This document shows, piece by piece, positions 1 to 11,187 of a stretch of DNA of 64,000 bases. Location: assembly GCA_001051155.2 (NCBI GenBank), contig JYIP02000007.1, positions 1,552,342-1,616,341 of the forward strand. Reading direction: 5' to 3'. Source of the stretch: Chrysoporthe austroafricana (lineage: Eukaryota; Ascomycota; Sordariomycetes; Diaporthales; Cryphonectriaceae). A model generated the notes under the pieces. That model worked only from the letters and a program-made list of their open reading frames with translations. It ran no database searches and had not been told where the DNA came from. A program made the position numbers and the translations under genes. Numbering within the stretch: position 1 is the first letter of the stretch; each line of letters opens with the position of its first letter.

Positions 1-3000
1 CACTCGGGTCTTGCCCTCCATCCGTTGCGGTTGACAAAGAATGAGAATTCGGAGTAGTTGAGCAGGAACTCGCCGTTGAGACGCTCGATATGGATAGGCT
101 TGACTCCCTCCTTCCGTGCCACAAAGTCAAGTGAGGTATCAGCCTGATCGAGGAGAGATTGCGTCTCGAGGGTCTCGAGGGACACGACCTCAAAACCACG
201 AGCGCATGCCACGCACAGCTTAGACTTGAGGAAGTGAACGGAGGTAGATTCGGTAGGGATGTAGAACTCCTTGAACGGCTTGAGCTCGTCCTGGCCTGCG
301 TTGAACATCTTGGTGAAGCCCTTCTGCTTCTTGCTCTTCGACATGGCGTCGTTGGGCTCGTACACCTTGATGGTGGTCGACAGTGTGGTAGGCTTCACAC
401 AACAGACCAGGTGTCTGCCCATAGATATGCCGGCTTTGAAGTAACTGCAGTGGCTCTGGATCTTCTTAGGTTTCTTGGACAGGGCCGATTCATTCGGATC
501 GAGGGCTGCCAAGTTGTAAGAGATGAGTGACTTGTTGGATAGTACCAGCAGGAGCTGGTACTCCTCCAGCGCGTCAATCTGCGTGACATTCGTTGCTTCG
601 AGTATCTTGCGTGGCTGGCCGCCTGACTTGCGGTCCGACACGTAGATCCCGGCATCAGTGCCGTATATCAATTTCCTGCCACCATCTATTTTGGGCGTTA
701 GCTGCAGAGCTGTTGTCGTATGATGAAGAGCGACTTACCGAATGGAGCAACACAGTTGACCTTGTTGGTGCCTGTGAAGAACCCATGTGATAGAACAGTG
801 GTGTTGAGGAAGTCGACACGAGCTCTCAATTTCTGCTGAGCAGCATCGATGAACTCAAGCCACTTTTGCCGACCAGTTTGCGTGGACGCATAGAGGGTCA
901 GCTCATAACCATTCTTGCCCATGTGCTTGAAAGTTATGGGCCAGCCTTCTCCCTTCTTGCCGCTCTCGGCCCGTATGGCGGGCAGTAAACTTGAGGCCGA
1001 CCGCTTGACCGTTCCTGACGGAATGACCTCCTCCATTTCTTTGATGGACAAAAGCTCAAGTGGTATTGGCTGTACATCAGCGTTAGCAACAACGTTCCGG
1101 TGAGAGGACTGGTGGTCTTACCCGTCGGTATGCCTTGACCTCCTCCACCTTGCCAACCTGTTTTATCCTCACCAGCAAGACGGCATGGTCGAACAGGAAA
1201 GCTGTTATCTCACTGTTCTCGGTCGCAGACTTCTTGAAGTTGCTCTTAAACACCAGTTCACGGCCCTCGTCAGTCAGCTTCAGGTCGACCCTCTCGTTTG
1301 GCCTGAACTTGAGCTGGTCGTGCAGACGGCGCAAGTTGAACCGGTTCTCAGCCTTTCCGGACTCGGCGTTGACTCTAGTCAAAAGATCACGGATCACGAC
1401 CAGAGCCTTGGGGATGTCTTCCTTGTCTGGGTTGCCATCCTCTGTGTACTTCAGGATGTTTTCGAGCAATAGGGGGTAACGCGCCAATCTCGTCGTTGGT
1501 TTGGTCAGATAACCGTTCAGCTCGAGCTTCCTCGACTCCTTGCGCCTCTCGATCTCGTCGACAAAGCGGCCGAAGTTGGGGTTTATAGACCGCTCGTTCT
1601 CGAATTCGTACTTGGCCTCCAGCTGCTTGGAACCATACAAGATGAAGGGCTCGAATAATGGCACGCAGTCCAAGAAGATATCTCCGATGTTCCGCACGAC
1701 GTGGCCGCTCTGTTGTCGATCCGTCAGGGCCTTGGCGAGCCTTGAGCTCACCGAATGAATGCTCGGAGGGTCGATGATGTTGCTGAAAATATTGCGCACA
1801 ACCTTCTCCCTCCGCTGGGGAGGAATCGGCGATGCCTTTGACCGGAGAGGGCTGATCCAAAAGTCGCGCAGGTACTCCAAGTCCTTGCAAAAATCCCGTT
1901 CCGTATAGCAGATTTCGGATATGACCTCCTGCCTCTTCTTCTCCTTGTCGCTGACGCCGTCGGCGACCTCCTTCGGCACGCTGTTGATCCAGAGCTTCTG
2001 CTCGTCGGTCTGGTCCACGTCGTCGTCGTTGGCGGGGGCGTCGTCTGTCTTCAGGCCGGCTCCGATCTTCAGGTTCAACCTCGAGACCTGTTCTAAGCGT
2101 CTTGGGCATGCGATCGAGTAACACAACTGGTCCCGCGTACACGTCGGGGAGTAACACTCGGACAGGAGGACGAAGACACCGTTCACCGGAGGCTTGTCAG
2201 ATTCGTCCTCCATCATTGTGTCCCTGAACTGGTACATCTCAGAAGCCGAGTCTCGGAGGCGGTGCTCGTAAGTTACGTCGTGGAAGTACTTCTGGGCGTC
2301 GAGCGCTCTGCCAAGCAGCAGCGCCAGATTCCGATCGGTCGTCCTGATGATATAAGAAAGCACGTCCACGGCCTCTGAGCCACTGAATGCATTTTTGTAC
2401 GTCAGCTCGTTCTTGGTGCGGTCGCCTGTTATGATCTTCTCCCGGAAGCACTCGCCGACCCGAGACAAGAGCGCAGGATAGACGAGAGGAGGGCGTATCT
2501 TGGCTGTCAGGGGGCGTTCGCTGTCTATTGTGGCGCGGCTCATCGACGGTCGGTGTGCCAGAGTGGCGCTGTCAGACCTCTCGGAGATGGACGGTGCAAT
2601 GGTCGAAGCCATCGACATGGTCCGCCCACTGTCACCGCTGGCCGAGGACTGCACGCTGGATCTCGTCTGGGCACCCGGAGCGTGCGTGAACCCGTTGTTG
2701 AACCCGTTGTAGCCGTCCTGCTGCTGAGCTACCTCAGCCGCAGGAACCCTCCTGTTCGGGATCACCCTCCCGCTCATGGTCTGATGCGCGTCACGCTCAT
2801 GGCCCGGGTAGCCGCCGGTCATGCTCATGGCCCGCTCATCATGCCGTTCCGGCACCACCCTGCCCTGGGCTGTCGTTCGCGAGGAATGTGCGTTGTAGGG
2901 CGAGTGTCGGAAGGCGTTGGCAGGAGCCTGAGAGCCGCCCGGGAACTGGCCCTGTGCCGGTTGCTGGTACATCGGCTGCCTCGGAGGGCCGGCAAGGGAC

Positions 3001-3518
3001 TGAGATCGATATGGGTCGGAATTGAGAGCCGGTGCGGGTCCAGAGCCGTTCTGATAGAACCTCTGGGCCGGCGTCCGAGCTCCATATGCGCCGGGTGGCG
3101 GCCCTCTCTGGTCAAACCTCTGGGGGACGGGCTGGCCTGGAGGGTAGCGGCCCGGCGGCCCCTGAGGCTGTCTCTGCTGCTGCAGGTACTGTTGGGAGGG
3201 CACCTGGGAACCGCCCGATATCGATCTCTGGCCCTGGTAGAACCCGTTGGACGAGCTCGCGTCCATCGTCCGGGTCCGCTCGTAGGCGGCCTGGGGAGCC
3301 ATGCGGGGGGGAGGCGGTCGCTGCATGGAGGACATGGTCTGAGTGCGGTCGGCGTGCATCTGCGGCGGGACGGAGGAGGAGGTCATGGTCTGGGATCGGC
3401 CGGGGCCAGGGGAGGCGCCGAAGATGTTGGCGTAGGCGGCATCTCGCTGCTGGTACTGGCCGTAGTCCTGGTTTTGTCTTCTCGGGGGGGGCATTCGGTC
3501 TTGTTGATAGTCCGCCAT
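1..3518 (-). CDS. ROM2: Rho1 guanine nucleotide exchange factor, Rom2 type (3' end beyond window)
   Basis: GDP-GTP exchange factor expected to activate Rho1 at the plasma membrane in cell-wall-integrity signalling. Three exons are visible: 3518-1122, 1069-739 and 685-1, separated by 52- and 53-bp introns (1121-1070, 738-686) with GTAAG donors. Frames join as KAYRR|PIPLEL and APF|DGGRKLIYG. Order of parts: a Gln/Pro/Arg-rich disordered N-terminus with recurrent RTQTM/RTMSM motifs (about residues 1-330); a DEP domain (about 340-440); a DH/RhoGEF domain (about 530-725, beginning EVISEICYTERDF and including GYLTKPTTRLARYPLLLE); a PH domain split by the first intron; and the start of a citron-homology (CNH) domain (LIYGTDAGIYVSDRK, then VTQIDALEEYQLLLVLSNK). 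The start ATG at 3518 opens MADYQQDRM. A likely 5'UTR intron acceptor (TTCTAG) lies just upstream near 3573. The C-terminal CNH part and the stop lie left of position 1. Family identity is secure; the exact orthologue name is inferred. Confidence 0.93.
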
Positions 3519-4030
3519 GGCTGTGGCGGCAGGGAAGGAAGGGGTCGCGCGGGTGCTGGGCCGTCGACTGCTAGAATTGAGAAGAGCTGTTGTCAGCACA
3601 CGCGAGCGTGCCCATCGGAGACGGGTGAGTGGTGCGTGCAGGACGAGATGGGGCGTTTCTGGTCGGGGGCCTGGTCCTGTGCCTCCGTCCGGATGATGGG
3701 GGAGCAACTTTTGGTCGCAGCAGCACCGGAGCCAGGACGAGGACTGCACCTTACGTACGCGGCCATGCCATGGCCATGACACGAATGGCACCAGTCGAGG
3801 ACGGGGCAGGGCAACACCGGCAAGGGGAAAAAGGGAAAAAGTGGATCCTGGGGAACCTTACTCGCAGTGCCCTGAGTGCGTGCTGCTCCGTCCCGTAGCA
3901 GAGAGCGAGGTTGCGCCAGGCCTCGACGGCCGCCGACCTAGGCTGAAGAGGCTGCTGTGGACGGGGCAGCGAGGGATAACAAAGGGCTAGCCGTCAGCTG
4001 ACGTAGGGCCGTGTTGTCGTGTCGTGTCGT

Positions 4031-4083
4031 GCGGTGGGTGTGGGCGTGTGTGGGCGTGTGTGTATGCGTGTGTGCGTGTCTTC

Positions 4084-4114
<31 letters not shown>

Positions 4115-4146
4115 CTCGCGTGTGTGTGTGTGTGTGATGTGTGTAT
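4031..4146. repeat. (TG)n/(CG)n microsatellite
   Basis: Alternating TG with embedded CG steps. The longest alternating purine-pyrimidine stretch is about 4083-4114, with a second run at about 4117-4137. It is the kind of sequence that can adopt Z-DNA and is prone to slippage. It sits in the leader/promoter interval upstream of ROM2. Confidence 0.9.
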
Positions 4147-4592
4147 TTGTAGGTCGGCAATGCCCGGTAACGATGCTGTTGTGGACTGGAAGACGGACGG
4201 GTACGGGCTCTTGCAGGCGCGGCGGCTTGGCTGTTGCGACAGGTAGCAGTGGGACGGGGGGCGGGATGCGATGGGATGCGAGCGATGGGATGGGATGGAG
4301 GTATGAGGACTGCCTGGCGAGTGCGTGTGAGGTTTGGGTACTGCTCGGGGCGCCCCTTGCTGCTGCCCACTGCCCACATGCACCTCTCTCTGCCTTCCCC
4401 TTTACAGCTGGAGCGTGCTGTGATAGCCGTCGAATGTGACGCTATTGCAGTCGAGATTGAGTTGTGGATCGGTGCAGGCGTGTTATCAGAAGATGCGGGT
4501 GCTGTGCCGGCGGGGGGGATCATGGACATTCATGGAAATTGGGATTGAGGGGAGGGAATCGAGATCATGTCGCCCCGGTTGCCGAGAGTGGT

Positions 4593-4639
4593 GCTGGCTG
4601 CTGCTGCTGCTGCTATTGCTGCTGCCGCTGCCGCTGCTG
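4593..4639. repeat. CTG/CCG trinucleotide tract
   Basis: GCTG repeated with interruptions (GCTATTGCTG, GCCGCTGCC). Imperfect triplet repeat in non-coding DNA. Confidence 0.75.
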
Positions 4640-5604
4640 TCTATACTATGGTGGTGGACGATGGGCTCGAGCTCGCATCGATCTCATCTCCCTCCTCAAC
4701 GCTCGCTCGTGTTGGCAGGCCAAGGAAGAGAGGGCGGCCAGGAGAGGGTGCTGGGTGGGCGCGTGGGCGCCTGTGCCTGTGCCTGCGTAGCGGCAGCCAA
4801 GATCAAGGTCGGTCTCCTTGCTGGAGAGGACAGCTCGAGGGGCGGAGGTACTTGTTGGTGCCGTCGACAGCCATATGAAGAAGGGGAGGCACAAGGAGGC
4901 GGCGCACACACAAGAGATGCCCCGTTGATCGTTGATCGCGTCCCCAACAAAGTCAATCCTGCTCTGCTCTGCTCTACTCGTTTCTCTCCTCACCTAGGTC
5001 AGAGAGCCATGTACTGTAGCGTCCACTGCAGATCGCGCGGAGAGCTTGCCCAAACCGAAGCGCCGCCAATGCCTGCACAAATGAGCCCCAAAACATACTA
5101 CGTATGAATTCTATTTCCAGGCCCTCGGTCCCGGGTGTTAGTGCCATGCCTGCACCTGGCGCCGTCTACCGCTCTAGGCGGAGTGACTTCCTTAACATCT
5201 GCCCTGGGGGCTCTTGGCCACAGCCTTTGGCGTGTAGGCGTCGACCTGGTGCACCTGGAGGGTTGCCAAAAGCTAATCTGGGCATCCAGAGATATACCAT
5301 CTCCTGTGCAGCTGGTCTCGGTGCCCCTCATCGTGCAGGCCCGCATGTCGGTACCTGGGTACCTGGGCAGTCCTGATACCTGATCCCCTGAGGTGTGGAG
5401 GGTACTTCCTGCTTAGTCATGCAACGGGCACCTCCCAGGATCGAGAGCTGGGAGCTCCTCTGGTGCTCGTCGACGTCGTCAGCATTTCTGGCAACACCAA
5501 CCAGCTCCCACGCGACGACCAGCCTACCGTTGGACCTAACGCACATCCTACAAGCTATCCGCACCTCAGACCTCCGACTTGGCTGTAGAGCACACGTCGC
5601 GACG

Positions 5605-6315
5605 ATGGCAGACTCCGAGCTGTCCCCCAAGTTCGCGCCCTTCATCGGCATGGTACGCCTGATCCTGAATCCGTCAGCCGGCGCTCCAAGACGACGCGGA
5701 CGACTCTGACCGTCTCACAGGGTGGCATTGCGGCAGCCATGATCTTTGGCTGCGCAGGAGCAGCATACGGCACCGCCAAGTCCGGCATAGGCATCGCCGG
5801 CGTGGGAACGTTCCGCCCAGACCTGATCATGAAGGTGAGCTAGCCAGCATCCCGACCTCGCTCCCCTACCGGCCGGCGTTCAGGTGCGCCCTCGCAGCAT
5901 GCAAAGCTAACTCCTCCCCTCTCGATAGTGCCTCATCCCCGTTGTCATGTCCGGTATCATCGCCGTTTACTCCCTCGTCATATCCGTCCTGATCGCGCAG
6001 GACCTCGACCCCAAGTCCAGCTACAGCCTGTTCAGCGGCTTCATGCACCTCGCCTGCGGTGTCTCCGTCGGAATGACAGGTCTCGCCGCTGGGTACTGCA
6101 TCGGCGTCGTGGGCGACAAGGGTGTGCGGGCTTATATGTACCAGAGCCGCATCTTTGTGGGCATGGTCCTGATCCTCATCTTCGGCGAAGTCCTAGGTCT
6201 CTACGGGTGGGTGCTCCTCCTCAGAAGAGCCTGTGTTTCTCTCTAGCTGCTAACGGGTGACGTTGCTTGCAGGCTCATCGTGGCTCTTATTCTCAACACC
6301 AAGAGCAAGGGCTAA
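5605..6315 (+). CDS. VMA3: V-type ATPase proteolipid subunit c (Vo ring)
   Basis: Proton-carrying ring subunit of the vacuolar H+-ATPase Vo sector. Four exons, 5605-5652, 5721-5834, 5929-6206 and 6273-6315, give 160 aa, the usual family length (yeast Vma3 is 160). Introns are 5653-5720, 5835-5928 and 6207-6272. Four hydrophobic helices are evident. The family signatures [20 protein letters not shown] and [17 protein letters not shown] are present. The essential proton-binding glutamate is E141 in GEVLGLYG. The protein ends [11 protein letters not shown]. The residue before the glutamate is Gly, where the yeast protein has Ala. The first exon codes only 16 residues ([16 protein letters not shown]). 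Identification is very secure; splice sites are supported by frame and length. Confidence 0.96.
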
Positions 6316-7461
6316 GCGCCGAGATTCATCCTGACTACGCGACGTACGAGCCGGGGGAGCCGGGGGAGCAGACCGGGGGGGTGGTGTGGCTGTAAGAACA
6401 TTGCACGAGGGGTTGCCCATCCAAGGGCGAGGGATAAAGCATTGCATGGTCTGGCGTTTATGGGATCTCTTCTGATGTAGATTTGGATTGTACGAAAATG
6501 GAGCTGACGTCGTTCAGATCACTTTCCTCATGACCACCAGATCAGTGCAGCAGACGATGGAATCCTCTACCAAACCACTGGATTTGCGTTGACCTGGGGC
6601 TGCCCTGCTAAATGTCAGACGAGTCGGAGTCAAACTGATGATGGCCTTGAGAGCAACTTTCTAAACTACCCACAAAGGGTTCTTGCCGGGCAGGCCTGTA
6701 CAGCCTTGTCTATTTTATTCCGGTCCTCTTGTAATTCGTTTACCCTGGACATTCGTGTTAAATCGTGGTTGAGCAGATTGAGGCAGCTGCCTCCATTCAT
6801 TCTTTCGCTGTCGAGGCCCCAAACCAGGTCGCCAACATCCCTAGGGCGCATTGAAATTTCCTCTTCGCAAGCGAGAACGTATTCTTTTCTACTGTCCATT
6901 CTTTCTGCAACTAGTGTCGCAAGGAAGAGACGCGCGGGGTGAAGAGTGGCAACGCAGTGGCGCGAGTTTCATATGTGCTAATTTCATCGCAGGCATATTC
7001 CGTACAATCCAAACACTACGCTCGGCTGCTTACGGCCGAGATCAATGGAAGGGAGTGGACGATTCAGCACGCGATTGCGATCTTCCGGTAAGCTGATTCG
7101 CCTCGGGATGGTAGAGAGCGGGCCGGATCCTACCAAGGCATATAGGTCGCGCTGGTCGACTGAGACACCGTCAACAACATTCCTGAGCGGCTCCACGTCC
7201 CTTCGCCGCGGCCGCGTCCATTTCTTCGTTGAGATCATGGCTCACTCTCCGGAACGCACCAGCCGGCAAAAACGCCTGCGTGGTAATCTCGAAATGAATC
7301 ACGATGGATTCCAGCGCGTCCGAGAGACATTTGTTGGTGCCCGCCGCGCGTCCTGCCGGGTTTTCTCGATGCCTATAAATCTCGAGCAAGCCTGTGTCGC
7401 CGCCCGTCCTAGCCTGTGAGGGTGTTGGCTCCAAACCACATCCACGACTGATCTTGCAGCC
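6316..7461. other. Intergenic region downstream of VMA3
   Basis: Contains the VMA3 3' region and the promoter of the surface-protein gene. I see no coding sequence that I can support on either strand. Confidence 0.6.
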
Positions 7462-10117
7462 ATGAAGCCATCTCTGCTCGCGGGCTTGCTAGTGGGCGCG
7501 GCAGCGCCCTCCCTCACCTCTGCGGAGCCGGGTCATGCCCCTCCTGCTCAGCTCCCTTCAGTTTGTTACACGTATGAGTCCACCTTTCTGGCCACTATTT
7601 CCCCAGGTGCCTCTGTCACTGTCACCCAGCCCGGGCCTGGTTCAGGCTCCACTGTCACCCAGACTGAGCCTGGTTCAGGCTCCACGGTCACGGTCACCCA
7701 GCCAACTTCTTCACCCGCACAAACATCCAGCCCACCATCGAACTTCGTGGACATCATCCTGGAAATCATCCCTGCCACCCCGATTGGCCGCAAGCGGCAG
7801 GCGGCAGGAGAGGACATCGGGGGCTTCGTGAGCACTCTCGCAGACCCGAACCCATCGAACTGTTCCGATGCGACTTTGTTCACTCTGGGTGCAGGAGAGC
7901 TGCTGGTCATAGAGGATGCCATCTTCGTGGAACTTGAAGACGAGCCCTATATACAGTTCCGCGACGTCGGCACGCCCCCAGCAGACGCCATCACCACCAC
8001 TTTCGAGAACAGCAACGGGTTCCTTGCTTGGGTGAACTTCGACTTCTTGACCGGAGCGGCCGCCTTCTGTCAGGTAACCACGACCGGACAAGTATATGCC
8101 GTCTTTGGCGACGTGTTTCCTGCGGATTGTATCAGTGTCTCCCTCAAGATCTATTTCCGTAAGTGTTTCCTTGGCGATGTCTACGTATGGTCCGCGTGCC
8201 AGACTAGACTCTCTTGACGCGTCCTCCAATGTGCTCGGCGTCGGCCCGCTGCCGTCTACCGGCGCAATCATTCCCATATCCACTAGGAGGCGGATTCTCT
8301 CCAATATGCAGCGGATTTAAGGCTAACCAGTATTACCAGCCGATCAATGCCAGAACGGAAACATTATTCCGCCGACTTCTACAGTCACCAGCGCCACAGT
8401 TCCTCCTACACAGACAGAGACGACCAATACTGCAACCGGGACCAATACGGCAACCGTTTCGACTAGCCAGTTCACGTTCTTCCCCAACTCGACCACAACA
8501 AACCAGGGCACGACGTCGACAACGGCAGCGAGCTCCACTTCCTCCTCAGCCTGTCCGTTCGCTACTTCAGGGTCGCTCGTCGCTGATGGCGGGTTTGAAA
8601 GTGGGACCAGTCCGTTTGTGGCCGTCGTAGAAGGCCCCGGGTTCTCGATCCAGGTGGTCCCGAGCGCCGACTCTCCTGTGCCTAACTCTGAGCTGTGCGA
8701 CTACTTCCTGGATATTGAATACACTGGCACAGGCACTTCGGAACTAGTCTACACTGTAGTCATCCCAACAGAAGCAGGCACGTCGTACACTCTGAGCTTC
8801 ATTGGTCTCTTCAACGGAGGCCAGTTGTCGTTGACTGGGAAGAGGGGTCTTCTCTCACGGCAAGACGGTAGCTCGTCAACTTGGAATGTCACTGCGGACA
8901 CAACCACCATCGCATCAGGAGGTGTCGGTGGCGGTGCGGCTACTTGGAACAATTATACTGGTCAGTTTGTCGGCACGGGAGAAGACGAGGTCAGTATCAA
9001 CATCAACGCGGTCAATGGGCCGTGCTACTTCTTGTTTGACAACTTCATCGCCGTTCCTGGAGGCAACGCGCAGCCCTCGAGCACGTCGTCCAGCACGAGC
9101 GCCAGTGCAATAGAGACTTCAAGCTCGACCACGGAAACATCGAGCTCGACCACGACCACGGAAACCTCGAGCTCAACCACGACCACGGAAACCTCGAGCT
9201 CGACCACGACCACGGAGACTTCGAGCTCAACCACAGAGACTTCGAGCTCGACCACGGAGACTTCGAGCTCGACCACGGAGACTTCGAGCTCGACCACGGA
9301 GACTTCGAGCTCGACCACGGAGACTTCGAGCTCGACCACGACCACAGAGACTTCGAGCTCAACCACGGAGACTTCGAGCTCGTCTACGGAGACTTCGAGC
9401 TCGTCTACGGAGGCATCATCGCAATCTACCTCCTCAACGACCAGCTCTGAATCTACATCAGCTTCGACAACCGAATCGCAGACCAGCACGTCAGTGACAA
9501 CTCCAACAATCTCACTGAGCACAACCAGCGTCAGCATCAGCGTCCCTACCAGCGTCAGCATCAGCATCCCTACCAGCGTCAGCGTTCCTACCGCCAGCAT
9601 CAGCGCCACCAGCACCACCACTACCACCACTACCACCACTCCTACTACTACCACTACAACCACTAGTAGCAGCACCAGTACCACCACTACCACTACTACT
9701 ACTACCACCACCACTCCTACCACCACTACCACCACCACTACCACCACTCCTACTACCACTACTACTAGTACCACTACTACTACTACCACTCCTACCACTA
9801 CTACTACCACCACCACCACCACCACCACCACCACCACCACCACTACTACTACTACCACTCCGACTACTACTGCTACTACCACTAGCAGCAGTAGCAGCAG
9901 CAGTACTAATATCGGTACCGCCACTACCACCATGACCACCACTTCCAGCAGCATCACCAGTACCGGCAGCCTCACCAGCGCCAGTAGCACCACCAGCAGC
10001 AGCAGCCGCAGCAGAAGAAGCCGCACCAGCGAGAGCAGCATTACCAGTGCTAGCAGCTTCAGCAGCGGCGCCAGCAGCGGCACCAGCAGCAGCTTCGCGT
10101 CCACCACGAGCCATTAA
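7462..10117 (+). CDS. Secreted Ser/Thr-rich surface protein with N-terminal Cys domain and jelly-roll-like domain
   Basis: Two exons, 7462-8158 and 8340-10117, joined in phase across a 181-bp intron (8159-8339; GTAAGT donor, GCTAAC branch site, ACCAG acceptor), give 824 aa. The signal peptide is about MKPSLLAGLLVGAAAPSLTSA. The N-terminal region (SVCYTYESTFLATI ... DCISVSLKIYFPDQC) resembles a Cys-containing module common at the start of fungal surface proteins. Residues about 305-460, from CPFATSGSLVADGGFESG to CYFLFDNFIAVP, resemble a carbohydrate-binding (CBM4/9-like) jelly roll, inferred from the DGGFESG...FDNF pattern. The rest is Ser/Thr-rich: TETSSST units, then near-pure Thr tracts, then a Ser-rich end with some Arg. 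There is no hydrophobic C-terminus, so no GPI signal is visible. Probably a heavily O-mannosylated cell-wall or secreted protein; ligand unknown. No transmembrane segment is visible after the signal peptide. Confidence 0.8.
9112..9412 (+). repeat. Coding minisatellite, TETSSST units
   Basis: Thirteen or so tandem units of 21 bp (ETSSSTT/TETSSST), some lengthened by an extra ACC/ACG pair to 27 bp (TETSSSTTT). The last units drift to TETSSSS and TEASSQ. The DNA units are nearly identical at the third positions, which argues for recent unequal exchange or slippage rather than protein-level selection alone. Confidence 0.9.
9611..9882 (+). repeat. (ACC/ACT)n trinucleotide tract encoding poly-Thr
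   Basis: About 270 bp composed almost wholly of ACC and ACT codons, interrupted by CCT/CCG (Pro), AGT/AGC (Ser) and one GCT codon. The longest pure ACC run is near 9808-9840. It forms the poly-Thr stalk of the surface protein and creates artefactual Val- and Gly-rich frames on the other strand. Confidence 0.92.
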
Positions 10118-11187
10118 AAGGACCTCTTGTTCCCTCGTTTCTCTTTCACAGAACGTAAATTTAATTTAATTTTTTTCCTTTTCTCTTCCTTTTCGTTACA
10201 TCGGTTTCGTCGTTGAAAGGTCTTGTTTACTGCCCTCGGGACTAGTCTTTCTGTGGCCTCAGAGACGACTTGGAAGCAGGCATTGGGTCTTATATATTGA
10301 TTATTATTGAGAATTGGAGACTCGCACTTGCCAAATTTAATACGTCTTCCCATAAGCCCGTTGCCTTGTTCCGAACATTAGATACTTGAAACCGCGAAAC
10401 ACTGGAGGCTTGATCCTACTAGCTAAACAGATGCCAATCCATTCCAGCGCCAAGAAAGGGGATATAGGCGTGAGGGGGTAGGTGGTTCATCCGTAACTCG
10501 GCAGCCCGGTTTAGATACCCCTCGGTCCGGCGTGTTAAGCCTCCCTGTCCTCAAAGCTTGTACATCTCAAGGCACGAACATAGATCCAGAGGTTGCCTTT
10601 ATGGACGTTAGACGGCAGGACGAGGCGCAAAGGAAGCCCGGCTTAGGATGAACGCATACGTATGCTCGACTGGGCCGAAAACACGTGAGCCCACAGAAAC
10701 GGAATTTCCGTGGGCCGATGTCTTCGTATCATGCATGCTGCGTGAATATATGAACTCTAGTGACCCTATTATTCATTTAGACACAAGGAGTGGTGTAGAA
10801 TCGAAGTATATACTGGAGCAGCCGAGACCTCGGCCTGCATCGCTCGTCGCGGCTGCAAACGTGCAGCGCGTTTCCGTTCACTGGCATTGATCCTCCAACA
10901 TGATTCATCAAAACGTCCGTGCCAGCTGATGCACCCCATGCAATGCTGGTGAGTGAGAATCAAATAGTCTTCCCAAACGCCATATGACCAGAGATGAGGA
11001 AAAAGGAACAAGAAAAAAGAAACAAATAGCCAATCTTGAGATGCTACCAACATGCTGGGAACAGACTGGGAGTTCGCCGGCGAGTATGCTGTCCGTAACG
11101 ACTGGCTGGAACCAAAACACATCCGATACCACGCCCTCCTGAAGCCGGAACAGATAGAGAGCAGTCATCGCATGTGCTATCCCTCAC
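10118..11187. other. Convergent intergenic region
   Basis: 3' flanks of the surface-protein gene and of the minus-strand 275-aa gene. No supported gene. It is less GC-rich than the coding flanks. Confidence 0.6.

Larger units (their letters stand above)
3519..5604. other. Divergent intergenic region between ROM2 and VMA3
   Basis: No supported protein gene. It holds the 5' leaders and promoters of the two divergent genes, a TG/CG dinucleotide tract near 4031-4146, and a CTG-rich trinucleotide tract near 4593-4639. The open frames here follow the simple repeats (Val/Cys or Leu/Ala runs) and look like artefacts. Confidence 0.6.

Noticed and set aside
2553..3779. 408-codon + strand frame opposite ROM2
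   Set aside because: It lies wholly within and just upstream of the ROM2 first exon, is Arg/Gly/Leu-rich, and has no recognisable family. The ROM2 frame has clear DEP/DH domains.
9025..10107. Antisense 360-codon Val/Leu-rich frame and 200-codon Gly/Ser-rich frame opposite the surface-protein tail
   Set aside because: They are the mirror of the ACC/ACT and TETSSST repeats. Homopolymer-like composition, no domain and no splice signals of their own.
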